DNA of 16,695 bases, taken from a bacterium. GTDB taxonomy: Bacteria; Patescibacteriota; Minisyncoccia; Minisyncoccales; UBA10102. Below the pieces are notes generated by a model. That model was given only the letters and a program-made list of their open reading frames with translations. It was not told where the DNA came from and did no database searches. The DNA lies in assembly GCA_030698465.1 (NCBI GenBank), contig JAUYJZ010000010.1, positions 1-16,695 of the forward strand, read 5' to 3'. The translations under genes were made by a program, and so were the position numbers. Below, piece by piece: positions 1-6,945 of this stretch. How positions within the stretch are numbered: position 1 is the stretch's first letter; each line of letters begins with the position of its first letter.

Positions 1-108
1 GGTGGTGCTATACCCATCCTCTGGTGAACTTGGTTTAGCCAAGTACAAAAAAATCCCTCCAATAACAACAAGAAGAACCACTCCTCCAATAAGTATTTGT
101 TTATTCAT
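1..108 (-). CDS. N-terminal fragment of a membrane-anchored protein, cut by the window edge
   Basis: Only the first 36 codons are inside the window, read leftwards from an ATG at 106-108. They encode MNKQ, then a strongly hydrophobic stretch of about 19 residues rich in Ile, Val, Leu and Gly (residues 5-23), then KPSSPEDG and a polar tail. This is the usual look of a one-pass N-terminal membrane anchor or uncleaved signal before an extracytoplasmic domain, but the functional part lies outside, so no family can be named. It follows the terminator of the clpB unit and is probably transcribed separately. There is no clear Shine-Dalgarno sequence; the leader is AT-rich and contains a 7-bp hairpin (133-149). 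A TACAAT -10-like sequence lies just after the terminator's T-run, without a good -35. Confidence 0.6.
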   Translation of the reverse strand, partial: MNKQILIGGVVLLVVIGGIFLYLAKPSSPEDGYSTT

Positions 109-132
109 GCAACATAAAAGAAGTTATTAATT

Positions 133-149
133 CCTTACTCTCAGTAAGG
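133..149. repeat. Perfect 7-bp hairpin in the leader of the left-edge gene
   Basis: CCTTACT at 133-139 and AGTAAGG at 143-149 are exact reverse complements separated by three bases. No run of T follows on the minus strand, so it does not look like a terminator. It lies in the probable 5' untranslated region of the gene starting at 108 and could be an operator or an mRNA-stabilising stem; neither is shown. Confidence 0.4.
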
Positions 150-183
150 ATAGGTTCGACAGACCTTTTTTATTGTACAAACT

Positions 184-205
184 AAAAACCCTCTTGGGAA
201 AAGGG
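184..205 (-). terminator. Rho-independent terminator of the clpB / HtrA-like unit
   Basis: Read on the minus strand, CCCTTTT CCC AAGAGGG folds into a 7-bp stem (one G-T pair) with a 3-base loop and is followed at once by TTTTTAG. It lies about 55 bases after the stop codon of the HtrA-like gene, the expected place for the end of the clpB transcript. The same hairpin read on the plus strand lacks a T-run, so it should act in one direction. Confidence 0.7.
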
Positions 206-229
206 CTTCTGGGTAAAACCTGTGGATAA

Positions 230-244
230 CTTGCCCAGGGCAAG
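230..244. repeat. Perfect 15-base palindrome after the HtrA-like gene
   Basis: CTTGCCC at 230-236 and GGGCAAG at 238-244 are exact reverse complements around a single A. It lies between the stop codon at 261 and the terminator at 184-205. No T-run follows on either strand, so it is probably not a second terminator; a 3' mRNA-protecting stem or a protein-binding site is possible. Confidence 0.4.
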
Positions 245-260
245 GATTAATGGCCGAGAA

Positions 261-980
261 CTATAATCCCAAAAAGGTGCGAAGAACACTGGAGGGAATA
301 GCGGAGATGTTGCCTTGCAAGTCGGCATCGGCTAAGCCGGCAACTCTGCCTTCAACACTAAACAAAGGGGCACCGTCAACGTTTTCTTGCTCCACAATGG
401 AAGTAAGGAAGGAATCCTCTTCTATCGTCTTTGCAATCCCTAGATTCACCAAGGGAGCGCTCTCCCCTGCTTTGACTACTTTGGCTAAAAGCACCAGACG
501 CTCTCCGAGTTTCACTCCATTGTTGTCTATAAAGCCGGCTGTCTGCAGGCCAGTGTCTTCTATTTTTAACAAGGCAAGGTTATTTTCTGCGTCTCGCTTT
601 AACACCTGGGCTAGCAAGGGTTCTTGCCCGTCAGCATACACGGTAACTTTCCATCCAGCCGGAACCAAGGAAGACAAGGTAACAATGAGGCCATCTGAAG
701 TATAGACCAAGCCAGAACCCTGCCTTGCGCCAGCACTTTGCACGGCAACCACGGTTCTTTTCACCTTTTGGAGGGTATTCTCCAGGGCTTCGTTCTCTCG
801 CACAAAAATCTGCTCAACGGGAGCTATAACCTGGGTCCTGGCGTTCCAATCTTTCAAGAACTGCCAGTTTTGAAACGCGGGGTTTGCAGCCAAAGCTGGT
901 AGCAAAAAGGCCTGAGACCAGAGACCCCCAGCAGCTCCTAACAAAAACAGGAGCAAGAGTAAAAAAATGCGCCGTGCCAT
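261..980 (-). CDS. Membrane-anchored HtrA/trypsin-fold protein lacking all catalytic residues (pseudoprotease)
   Basis: This 239-residue protein starts MARR, then has a hydrophobic anchor or signal (residues 5-31) and a compact trypsin-like fold of the HtrA type. The landmarks are GSGLVYTSDGLIVT (88-101, matching GTGFFVSEDGMLVT of the active HtrA in this window), LALLKI (135-140) and DGAPLF before GRVAGL. Aligned on these, the catalytic His is Ser104, the Asp is Asn134 and the nucleophile Ser is Asp202, so peptide hydrolysis is not expected. There is no PDZ domain. Its start shares one base with the clpB stop (TAATG, 978-982), implying translational coupling and a role linked to ClpB. A substrate-binding or scaffold function outside the membrane is inference. 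The fold is fairly sure; the role is unknown. Confidence 0.75.
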   Translation of the reverse strand: MARRIFLLLLLFLLGAAGGLWSQAFLLPALAANPAFQNWQFLKDWNARTQVIAPVEQIFVRENEALENTLQKVKRTVVAVQSAGARQGSGLVYTSDGLIVTLSSLVPAGWKVTVYADGQEPLLAQVLKRDAENNLALLKIEDTGLQTAGFIDNNGVKLGERLVLLAKVVKAGESAPLVNLGIAKTIEEDSFLTSIVEQENVDGAPLFSVEGRVAGLADADLQGNISAIPSSVLRTFLGL

Positions 981-3691
981 TATTTCAAAGCTGCTTTTGC
1001 AAACTTTCTTTTGGGAGAGGATTTTAGGGAATCCATGGATGAGAGCAGCACAATCTCTTTTTCTTCTACATCAACACGAATCTTACTCCCCGGTTGAGCG
1101 TTCCCCGCAACAATCTTTAAAGACAAGGGATCTAAAACCTGGCGCTGAATAATACGCCTGAGAGGGCGGGCCCCCAAGGCAGGATCAAAGCCCTGCTCTG
1201 CCAAAAGCTCTTTTGCCTTGTCAGTTACATCCAACGTAATGCCTTTGGCAGCAATGCGCAAAGCAACTTTGGAAAGCTCCAGCTCCGCAATCTTTTTGAT
1301 TTCCAGCTTGGTTAAGTAGTTAAAGATGATAATCTCATCAATGCGGTTCAAAAACTCGGGGCGAAACTCTTCTTTTAAGGCTGCCATGACCTTGCCCCGC
1401 ACAGAACTTTTTCTCTCTTCTGAATCATTCCCCATGAATCCTAATGGGGACATCTCAGCTATGTATGAGGACCCAACATTTGAGGTCATAATGACAATGG
1501 CGTTCTTGAACGAGGCCGCCCTGCCCTTGGCATCGGTCAATCTGCCGTCTTCCATAATTTGCAAAAGAACATTAAAAACCTCGGGATGCGCTTTTTCAAT
1601 CTCGTCAAACAGAATAACCGAATAGGGGCGCCTTCGGATTTTCTCCGTTAACTGACCTCCTTCCTCATATCCAATGTATCCGGGGGGCGAGCCAATCATA
1701 CGGGAAGTGGTATGACGCTCCATGTACTCTGACATGTCTAGGCGTATCATGGCGTTCTCATCGTTAAACAAGAACCCGGCCAAGGCCTTTGCAGTCTCGG
1801 TCTTGCCCACTCCTGTGGGACCCATAAACAGAAATGAACCAAGGGGCCTGTTTTCTTCAGAAAGCCCGGCTCGGTTGCGCCGAATTGCGCTGGAAATGGC
1901 GTGAACTGCCTCTTCCTGGCCGATAATCCTGCGTTTTAACACATCTTCCATTTTCTCTAACTTCTTTGCCTCCTCTTCCATTAATCTCATGACGGGAATA
2001 CCTGTCCATCGGGAAACCACCCTGGCAACATCTTCTTCGGTCACCTCTTCCTTTAAGAGGGGGTTTGACTTTTGAAAGCGCGCCAGCTTCTTTTCCTCTC
2101 CCCTGAGTTTCTTCATGAACTCTGGGATCTTGGAATATTTTATTTCAGCTGCTTTCTGCGAGTTCCCTGCGGCCTGTTGCTGTTCCACCTCGAATCTCGC
2201 CAACTCCAGGCCTTTTTTAATCTCCTTTATCGCGTCAATCACCTCTTTTTCAGACCTCCACTTTGACTCAATTCCTTTTGCCTTCTCCATAAGATCAGCT
2301 AACATCCTGGCGTTGGCCTTCACCTTTTTCTCTTGCTCCTCGTCTGCCTTTAAGGCTTCTTGCTCAAGCTCAAGCTTTTGGATGTGGCGTTTTAGAGAAT
2401 CAAGCTCTGAGGGTTCAGACTCCATCTCCAGGCGCAAAGAAGACATTGCTTCATCCATTAGGTCCACTGCCTTATCTGGCAAGAACCGGTCTGAAATGTA
2501 TCTGGCCGCAAGGTTGGCGGCCGACACCAAAGCAGAATCCTTTATTTTTACCCCGTGGTGCAGCTCATACTTTTCTTTAATACCCCGCAATATGGAAACG
2601 GTATCTTCAATTGAGGGTTCTACCACCAAGATGGGTTGGAACCTTCGCTCTAAAGCAGGATCTTTTTCAATATATCTCTGGTATTCCTTTAATGTGGTAG
2701 CTCCAATGGCACGAAGTTCTCCCCGCGCCAGGGCGGGTTTTAACATATTGGAGGCATCAATGGCACCCTCGGCAGCTCCAGCTCCCACCAAAGTGTGCAA
2801 TTCATCGATAAACAAAAGATAGTGGCCCGCTGCCCTCTCAATCTCTTTTAACAGGGCCTTGATGCGGTCTTCAAACTCACCCCGGTACTTGGTGCCTGCC
2901 ACTAAGGCCCCAATGTCTAATGCAATAATCTCCCTGTCTTTTAAGGATTCTGGAACATCCCCTTTTACAATCTTTTGCGCAAGACCTTCCACCACCGCGG
3001 TTTTGCCCACGCCGGCTTCTCCAATAAGCACAGGGTTGTTCTTTGTTCTCCTTGAAAGAACTTGCATTAACCTGCGGATTTCCTGCTCTCTTCCGATAAC
3101 CGGGTCTAGTTTTCCCTGTCGGGCCAACCGAGTTAGGTTGCGGGCGTACTTTTCCACTACCTGATACTTTGACTCTGGGGTGGGGTCGGTAATTCTCACA
3201 CCTCCACGAATCTGAGCTAAAATCTTTAAAACGGTTTCATAGTCTAGGCGCCCAAGCTCTACTCCTTCTGGGCCTCCGGCGCTGGGCTTTAAAAAGTTGG
3301 TGCGCTCCAAAGTTTCCTTTGCTTTGGAATCCGTGTCCAGCAAAGCCAGGAACAGATGCTCTACTGAAACATATTCGTCCCCCATTTTGCTTGCTTCTTG
3401 CCTGGCTCGCTCCAGCACCTTTGCCAAATCCTGGGTAAGATAAAACTGGCCCAAGGAATTCACTGTGGCCACTACAGGAAGACGCTCTAAAGCAATCTCT
3501 GCTTTTCGTTTCAAGGCATCTGTATCGGCTCCTATCTTTTGCAAAAGAGTCAACACCACGCTTTCTTCTTGAGACAGCAGAGAATACAGGAGATGCAAAG
3601 CATCCACCTGCTGCTGTCCTCGTTCCTGGGCTAGATTTTGCGCCTGAAACAAGGCTTCTTGGGCCTTATGGGTAAAGTTTCCTCCGTTCAT
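980..3691 (-). CDS. clpB: ClpB-type Hsp100 AAA+ disaggregase, with a ClpC-like LGF loop
   Basis: The 903-residue protein is an ATP-driven ring unfoldase of the Hsp100 family, which in ClpB extracts polypeptides from aggregates with DnaK. The Clp N-domain covers about 1-145. AAA-1 has Walker A GEAGVGKT (224-231), Walker B with D296/E297 and arginines 349-350. A full-length coiled-coil middle domain (about 425-545) includes the ClpB-typical Y-x-KIPE. AAA-2 has Walker A GPTGVGKT (624-631), Walker B FDE (695-697), Arg783 in NRID and the sensor-2 GARPLRR. These features say ClpB rather than ClpC or ClpA. Oddly, LGF at 750-752 sits where ClpC carries its ClpP-binding tripeptide. The C-terminus is a short basic tail ([12 protein letters not shown]). 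Its stop overlaps the next gene's start by one base. No CIRCE-like heat-shock operator was seen upstream. Confidence 0.93.
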   Translation of the reverse strand: MNGGNFTHKAQEALFQAQNLAQERGQQQVDALHLLYSLLSQEESVVLTLLQKIGADTDALKRKAEIALERLPVVATVNSLGQFYLTQDLAKVLERARQEASKMGDEYVSVEHLFLALLDTDSKAKETLERTNFLKPSAGGPEGVELGRLDYETVLKILAQIRGGVRITDPTPESKYQVVEKYARNLTRLARQGKLDPVIGREQEIRRLMQVLSRRTKNNPVLIGEAGVGKTAVVEGLAQKIVKGDVPESLKDREIIALDIGALVAGTKYRGEFEDRIKALLKEIERAAGHYLLFIDELHTLVGAGAAEGAIDASNMLKPALARGELRAIGATTLKEYQRYIEKDPALERRFQPILVVEPSIEDTVSILRGIKEKYELHHGVKIKDSALVSAANLAARYISDRFLPDKAVDLMDEAMSSLRLEMESEPSELDSLKRHIQKLELEQEALKADEEQEKKVKANARMLADLMEKAKGIESKWRSEKEVIDAIKEIKKGLELARFEVEQQQAAGNSQKAAEIKYSKIPEFMKKLRGEEKKLARFQKSNPLLKEEVTEEDVARVVSRWTGIPVMRLMEEEAKKLEKMEDVLKRRIIGQEEAVHAISSAIRRNRAGLSEENRPLGSFLFMGPTGVGKTETAKALAGFLFNDENAMIRLDMSEYMERHTTSRMIGSPPGYIGYEEGGQLTEKIRRRPYSVILFDEIEKAHPEVFNVLLQIMEDGRLTDAKGRAASFKNAIVIMTSNVGSSYIAEMSPLGFMGNDSEERKSSVRGKVMAALKEEFRPEFLNRIDEIIIFNYLTKLEIKKIAELELSKVALRIAAKGITLDVTDKAKELLAEQGFDPALGARPLRRIIQRQVLDPLSLKIVAGNAQPGSKIRVDVEEKEIVLLSSMDSLKSSPKRKFAKAALK

Positions 3692-3702
3692 ATGATAAAG
3701 GT

Positions 3703-3731
3703 ATGCTACTACAAAATGATCCGAAAATCAA
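3703..3731 (-). promoter_or_regulatory. Possible promoter of clpB
   Basis: On the minus strand TTGATT (3726-3731) and TAGCAT (3703-3708) are separated by 17 bases, four of six matches to each sigma-70-type box. Transcription would start within a few bases of the ATG at 3691, giving an almost leaderless message, which agrees with the missing Shine-Dalgarno sequence. Read-through from the toxin gene is an alternative. Confidence 0.3.
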
Positions 3732-3733
3732 GG

Positions 3734-4003
3734 TTATTTGTAAATATCGTGGGTGCCAATATCATAATATACCACTTCGTTGTTTTTCAAGAAACGAAAT
3801 AATACTCGATACTGCTTATTTATAGCAAAAGACCAAAACATAGCCAACGGTCCTTTCAGTTTGTGAGTGTCGAGACCTGGATGAAAAGGATTTACCTCAA
3901 AAAGGAAAATCTTTCTTGGTACAATCTTCTGAATCTCTTTTGGGAGTTTGCGAAATCGCTCCTCAAAGTAGGGGGTTGAGTGCGCCCTAGTAATTTTTGG
4001 CAT
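3734..4003 (-). CDS. RelE/ParE-superfamily toxin of a type II toxin-antitoxin pair
   Basis: This 89-residue basic protein has the sequence pattern of the RelE/YafQ/ParE fold: a helical N-terminal part (ERFRKLPKEIQKIVPRKI), a middle THKLKG, then YRVLFRF and the closing YYDIGTHDIYK, close to the IGTH ending common in this superfamily. Members are usually ribosome-dependent mRNA interferases (RelE, YafQ) or gyrase poisons (ParE). The THD histidine near the C-terminus would fit an interferase, but the exact activity cannot be assigned. Its ATG lies inside the antitoxin gene (overlap 3987-4003), the standard coupled arrangement, and it has no obvious Shine-Dalgarno sequence of its own. Clear superfamily call, uncertain subfamily. 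Confidence 0.82.
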   Translation of the reverse strand: MPKITRAHSTPYFEERFRKLPKEIQKIVPRKIFLFEVNPFHPGLDTHKLKGPLAMFWSFAINKQYRVLFRFLKNNEVVYYDIGTHDIYK

Positions 4004-4202
4004 ACCGGGGGAATTCAGCCTTCAGAAATTCCCGAAAAGACCGGGTTCTGCCTCCTTGAAGCGCTTTTTCTCCCGCAACAACCGCTTTCATTGCTTGTCG
4101 CAACTCATCATTCTCTTTGGAAAGGGTCTCCCATACTTTTTTGTCAATCACCACCAAGTCTTTCTTTGCAAGGTTTTTGGGAATGGTAAGTATCGTTGTC
4201 AT
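3987..4202 (-). CDS. Antitoxin partner of the RelE-like toxin
   Basis: The 71-residue protein starts MTTILTIPKNLAKKDLVVIDKK, which resembles the short beta-rich DNA-binding N-termini of AbrB/MazE- or Phd-like antitoxins; I recognise the ILTIPK-LAKK-LVVI pattern as common in CPR genomes. A charged helix follows (ENDELRQAMKAVVAGEKAL), then GRTRSFREFLKAEFPRYAKNY, probably the toxin-wrapping tail. It lies upstream of and overlaps the toxin gene by 17 bases. Autorepression of the pair through the promoter just upstream is the family norm and is inferred here. The assignment rests on position, size and N-terminal pattern; which antitoxin class it belongs to is not settled. Confidence 0.75.
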   Translation of the reverse strand: MTTILTIPKNLAKKDLVVIDKKVWETLSKENDELRQAMKAVVAGEKALQGGRTRSFREFLKAEFPRYAKNY

Positions 4203-4210
4203 ACAAATGC

Positions 4211-4239
4211 ATCGTAAAACACTATTATAAGACAGTCAA
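4211..4239 (-). promoter_or_regulatory. Promoter region of the toxin-antitoxin pair
   Basis: On the minus strand TTGACT (4234-4239) and TACGAT (4211-4216) are 17 bases apart, a good sigma-70-type pair ending about 8 bases before the antitoxin ATG. A consensus TATAAT also lies inside the spacer (4224-4229) but without a convincing -35. Either could drive the pair. It starts just outside the htrA stop codon, so the TA pair seems to be an independent transcription unit. Confidence 0.5.
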
Positions 4240-4242
4240 CAG

Positions 4243-5595
4243 CTATTCTGAACGTTCTCCTAGGGTAGCGTTAAGAATCTTTTCCTGTTCATCTCTCAAC
4301 ACCTTGAGCACCACGGCCTCCCCCGGGTCGTACTGCTGAATAATCTTTGCCAAAGAGTTCTCTAGGGTTATGCGCTCTCCGTTTATTTCCAAGATAATGT
4401 CACCAGAAAGGATCCCTGCCTTTTCAGCTGCCGACCCCGGAGTTACGGCAGGCTCCCCTGCGGGGCCCGCCTGCACCAAAACCCCATAGTCTACCGACAA
4501 ACCTTCTTTCTGGGAAAATTCCTTGGTAATGGCAGTGTATCTCACCCCCAAGAAGGGATATACAATCTTGCCCAGCTCCCGTACCTGTTTAATATCGCGT
4601 TTTACTTTACTCACTGGAACTGCAAACCCAACGCTCTGGGCACTGAGAACGGTAGCCGTATTCATGCCGATAACCTCTCCTGCTAGGTTGAGCAACGGCC
4701 CCCCAGAGTTCCCGGGGTTAATAGCCGCATCCGTCTGAATTACGTCTTCAATGGTTTCCACAAAGTTGCCTCCAGAAGCGGTAATGCTGCGCCCAAGGCC
4801 TGAAATAACCCCTACGGAAACCGTGTTGCGAAACTCTCCAAGGGTATTTCCAATGGCAATAACACTTTGTCCGATCTGCAGATTTTCTGAATCTCCCAGT
4901 TTCACAAATGGAAAGGGTTTGTTGATAAAGTTGCCTCCCCCGTCAATAATGCTCTCCTGGTCTATCTTTAATACCGCAACATCTTGTAAAGGGTCTTTTG
5001 CCAAAACCCGGGCGGGATAGGATTTGCCATCCGTGGTAAACACGGTATACTCGGCCTCCTCATCTAGCACTACGTGTTTATTGGTAACAAGCATACCGTC
5101 TTCAGAAACAAAGAATCCCGTACCTCCCCCAACCTCTTTCTTTTCCGTTCCCTGCTGGCGATACTGGGGAATCTGAAACTGGAACGGACTCTGCCCGCCG
5201 AACAGCTCATCAAAAGGGTTGCTGTAATATTGCTCAATAATGGGGATGTCCTTGGTAATGATAATACTGACCACGGCAGGACTTGCTTCATTTACCGCAT
5301 CAATGATCTTTTGTTCTTGCGTGGTTTGAGGAACATATTCTTGTTGCACCACCGTACGGTCTGGCAACTCAAAACCAACCTGCTCAAACAAGGAAGCGAC
5401 CTGCTGATACAAAGCTCCCCCAACCACGGCCCCAGTTAAAAATCCAGACAAAACCGAGACCCCGACCACCAATACCAAAAGGGAAACCAACTCTTGCTTA
5501 CCAAGCTTCTTTGCGAGTTTTTGAAAGGGATTTCTTGCCTGCTTCTTTGCCTTTGGAGGATCCGATTCAGGTATTGTTGGTTCGTAGAATTCCAT
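4243..5595 (-). CDS. htrA: HtrA/DegP-family membrane-anchored serine protease with PDZ domain
   Basis: The 450-residue protein is an envelope quality-control protease. A basic, proline-rich cytoplasmic N-terminus (1-36) leads to one transmembrane helix (about 37-61), so the rest is extracytoplasmic. The trypsin-like domain spans about 95-340 with an intact triad: His174 in TNKHVV, Asp205 in LQDVAVLK and Ser297 in GNSGGPL. A Gln/Pro/Phe-rich insert (about 120-150) resembles the LA loop of HtrA proteases. One PDZ domain covers about 345-445, with the carboxylate-binding YPFLG at the start and AGILSGDIILEING. Start at the ATG 5593-5595 is supported by AAGG five to six bases upstream. It follows the cysteine desulfurase gene by 15 bases, probably in the same transcript. 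This is the catalytically complete counterpart of the protein at 261-980. Confidence 0.93.
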   Translation of the reverse strand: MEFYEPTIPESDPPKAKKQARNPFQKLAKKLGKQELVSLLVLVVGVSVLSGFLTGAVVGGALYQQVASLFEQVGFELPDRTVVQQEYVPQTTQEQKIIDAVNEASPAVVSIIITKDIPIIEQYYSNPFDELFGGQSPFQFQIPQYRQQGTEKKEVGGGTGFFVSEDGMLVTNKHVVLDEEAEYTVFTTDGKSYPARVLAKDPLQDVAVLKIDQESIIDGGGNFINKPFPFVKLGDSENLQIGQSVIAIGNTLGEFRNTVSVGVISGLGRSITASGGNFVETIEDVIQTDAAINPGNSGGPLLNLAGEVIGMNTATVLSAQSVGFAVPVSKVKRDIKQVRELGKIVYPFLGVRYTAITKEFSQKEGLSVDYGVLVQAGPAGEPAVTPGSAAEKAGILSGDIILEINGERITLENSLAKIIQQYDPGEAVVLKVLRDEQEKILNATLGERSE

Positions 5596-5610
5596 GGATA
5601 CCTTTTTATA

Positions 5611-6810
5611 CTACCGTCTTATCCTTAGCTGTTCAACCACTTTTTGGAGCGCCTTGACACCTTTTTCCACGTCTTCTTTTTTCGTAGGATTGCCCAAAGT
5701 TATGCGCAAGGCAGAAAGGGCTTCTGTTCGAGAGTATCCCATTGCCAAGAGCACATGCGAGGGTTCTTGGGCGGCTTCAGAGCAAGCAGAACCCGTGGAA
5801 ACTGCAATCCCTTTTTGGTCCAACAACATAACAATGTCTTTACCCTCAACTCCTTCAATCAAAAAGTGTGCATTGTTGGGAAGACGATTCGTTGTAGACC
5901 CAGTGAATAGTGCCTTAGATATTCTTTTTTGTACTTCCTTTTGCAGAAAATCCCGGAGTTGGCGTATCCTAATTGTCTGCACCGCGGCTCTTGGGTCAGA
6001 GAGCTGTTCTACTGCTTTTCCCATGCCAACGATACCTGCCACGTTTTCCGTGCCAGGCCTAAGGTCTTGCTCCTGGCCCCCACCCCAAAAGAAAGGGCGG
6101 AGAGAAACTCCTTTCCTTATATATAATGCACCCACTCCTTTGGGCCCGTACACCTTGTGAGAACTTAGGGTAAGCATATCTACGCCAAGTTTCTCTATAT
6201 TACAGGAAAGATACGGGGCTGCCTGAACCGCGTCCGTGTGGAAGATGACCGACAACCCACGACCAACGACCGACGACTCATTCCTTTTCCTGATTATCTT
6301 TCCTATCTCGGCTATTGGTTGGATAGTGCCAATTTCACTATTGGCATACTGAATTGAGACAAGTACCGTATTCTCCTTGATTGCTTTTTCTACATCAACC
6401 GGATCCACAATCCCTTCTTTCCCAACTATGATGTAGGTGGCCTCAATCCTCCCTTGTCGTTCAAGTTCTTGAACCGGCGCCAGTACCGATTCATGTTCAA
6501 TAGAAGAAATAATGATATGGGGCTTACCAGTTCGTAGTTTATAGTTTATAGTTTTTAGGACTCCTTGAATTGCAAGATTATTTGCCTCTGTCGCACCAGA
6601 TGTAAAAACTATTTCATCTGCTGAACAGCCAAGGAACGAAGCAACCTGCTCTCTTGCTTTTTCCACAGCTCCCCGAGCCCGCTGCCCCGACTGATGTGAA
6701 GAAGAAGGATTGCCAAACTCGCCTTTTAAAAAAGGCAGCATGGCTTTCAAGACCAAAGGGTCAACGGATGTGGAGGAGGCGTAGTCTAAATAAACGAACT
6801 TCTTTCTCAT
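5611..6810 (-). CDS. Cysteine desulfurase (NifS/IscS family)
   Basis: The 399-residue PLP enzyme takes sulfur from cysteine as a persulfide for Fe-S cluster or tRNA thiolation pathways. Visible landmarks: LDYASST (8-14), GATEANN (72-78), the PLP-stacking His106 in IEHES, HTDAVQ with Asp193, the Schiff-base Lys219 in SSHKVYGPKG, RPGTEN (251-256) and the catalytic Cys343 in STGSACSEA. The ATG at 6808-6810 is formed by the end of a MITE-like element; without it the start would be GTG overlapping the GT2 stop. Two short insertions, around residues 85-95 and 177-187, are encoded by period-7 DNA repeats (6524-6558 and 6247-6277) and fall in surface-type positions between conserved motifs, so activity is probably kept. 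No iscU-like scaffold gene is adjacent. NifS and IscS are not separable from this view. Confidence 0.92.
   Translation of the reverse strand: MRKKFVYLDYASSTSVDPLVLKAMLPFLKGEFGNPSSSHQSGQRARGAVEKAREQVASFLGCSADEIVFTSGATEANNLAIQGVLKTINYKLRTGKPHIIISSIEHESVLAPVQELERQGRIEATYIIVGKEGIVDPVDVEKAIKENTVLVSIQYANSEIGTIQPIAEIGKIIRKRNESSVVGRGLSVIFHTDAVQAAPYLSCNIEKLGVDMLTLSSHKVYGPKGVGALYIRKGVSLRPFFWGGGQEQDLRPGTENVAGIVGMGKAVEQLSDPRAAVQTIRIRQLRDFLQKEVQKRISKALFTGSTTNRLPNNAHFLIEGVEGKDIVMLLDQKGIAVSTGSACSEAAQEPSHVLLAMGYSRTEALSALRITLGNPTKKEDVEKGVKALQKVVEQLRIRR
6247..6277. repeat. Heptanucleotide tandem repeat inside the cysteine desulfurase gene (copy 2)
   Basis: On the plus strand GAC is followed by four 7-base units, CGACAAC, CCACGAC, CAACGAC and CGACGAC. 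They agree at most positions with NNACGAC. On the coding strand this reads as GTCGTNG units and is translated as about ten residues (NESSVVGRGLS) directly before the conserved HTDAVQ motif, where family members usually have a short basic turn. Confidence 0.65.
6524..6558. repeat. Heptanucleotide tandem repeat inside the cysteine desulfurase gene (copy 1)
   Basis: Five consecutive 7-base units are seen. On the coding strand they are CTAAAAA, CTATAAA, CTATAAA, CTACGAA and CTGGTAA. They are translated within LKTINYKLRTGK, an insertion between the GATEANNLA region and the IEHES motif. The period is not a multiple of three, yet the five units plus flanks keep the reading frame open. Confidence 0.7.
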
Positions 6811-6944
6811 CCCGGTACTAGAAATTAGACTTCTCTTGACGTGCGACCATTGGGAACATTATTGGTGTTTTGTTTGGTGATTTCATAATAGGTTGAATGT
6901 TGTATTTTAGCGAGAAACAGCACGGTCTAATTTTCAGTACGGGA
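6810..6944. mobile_element. MITE-like element between the GT2 and cysteine desulfurase genes
   Basis: The 135-bp segment has imperfect terminal inverted repeats at 6810-6830 and 6925-6944. Both begin TCCCG; the left has one extra G, then both read TACT, two mismatches and AAATTAGAC. It is flanked by the direct repeat CTCA (6806-6809 and 6945-6948). It contains no coding frame, so any transposase would act in trans. In transcription direction the first CTCA copy carries the GT2 stop TGA, and the element's last base plus the second copy forms the ATG of the desulfurase. Deleting the element plus one repeat gives TCGTGAGAAAG, a GTGA stop/start overlap. A structured intergenic RNA without mobility is the alternative. 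Confidence 0.6.
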
Positions 6945-6945
6945 C

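Noticed and set aside
151..167. GGTTCGAC followed by a T-run, resembling a tRNA T-loop or a plus-strand terminator.
   Set aside because: No acceptor, D or anticodon stems can be built around it, and the possible stem is only four base pairs with no plus-strand gene upstream.
221..229. A perfect DnaA box (TTATCCACA on the minus strand).
   Set aside because: It is the only one I found; an origin would show a cluster plus an AT-rich unwinding region and neighbours such as dnaA or dnaN. One chance 9-mer in a window of this size is not surprising.
2115..2822. A long open frame of 235 codons on the plus strand inside clpB.
   Set aside because: It is antisense to the conserved AAA+ and coiled-coil coding sequence, is rich in Ser and Phe as expected of a shadow frame, and has no recognisable domain.
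6247..6558. The two tandem repeat patches as a CRISPR-like array.
   Set aside because: The units are 7 bases, without spacers, and lie inside a conserved coding gene; there are no cas genes.
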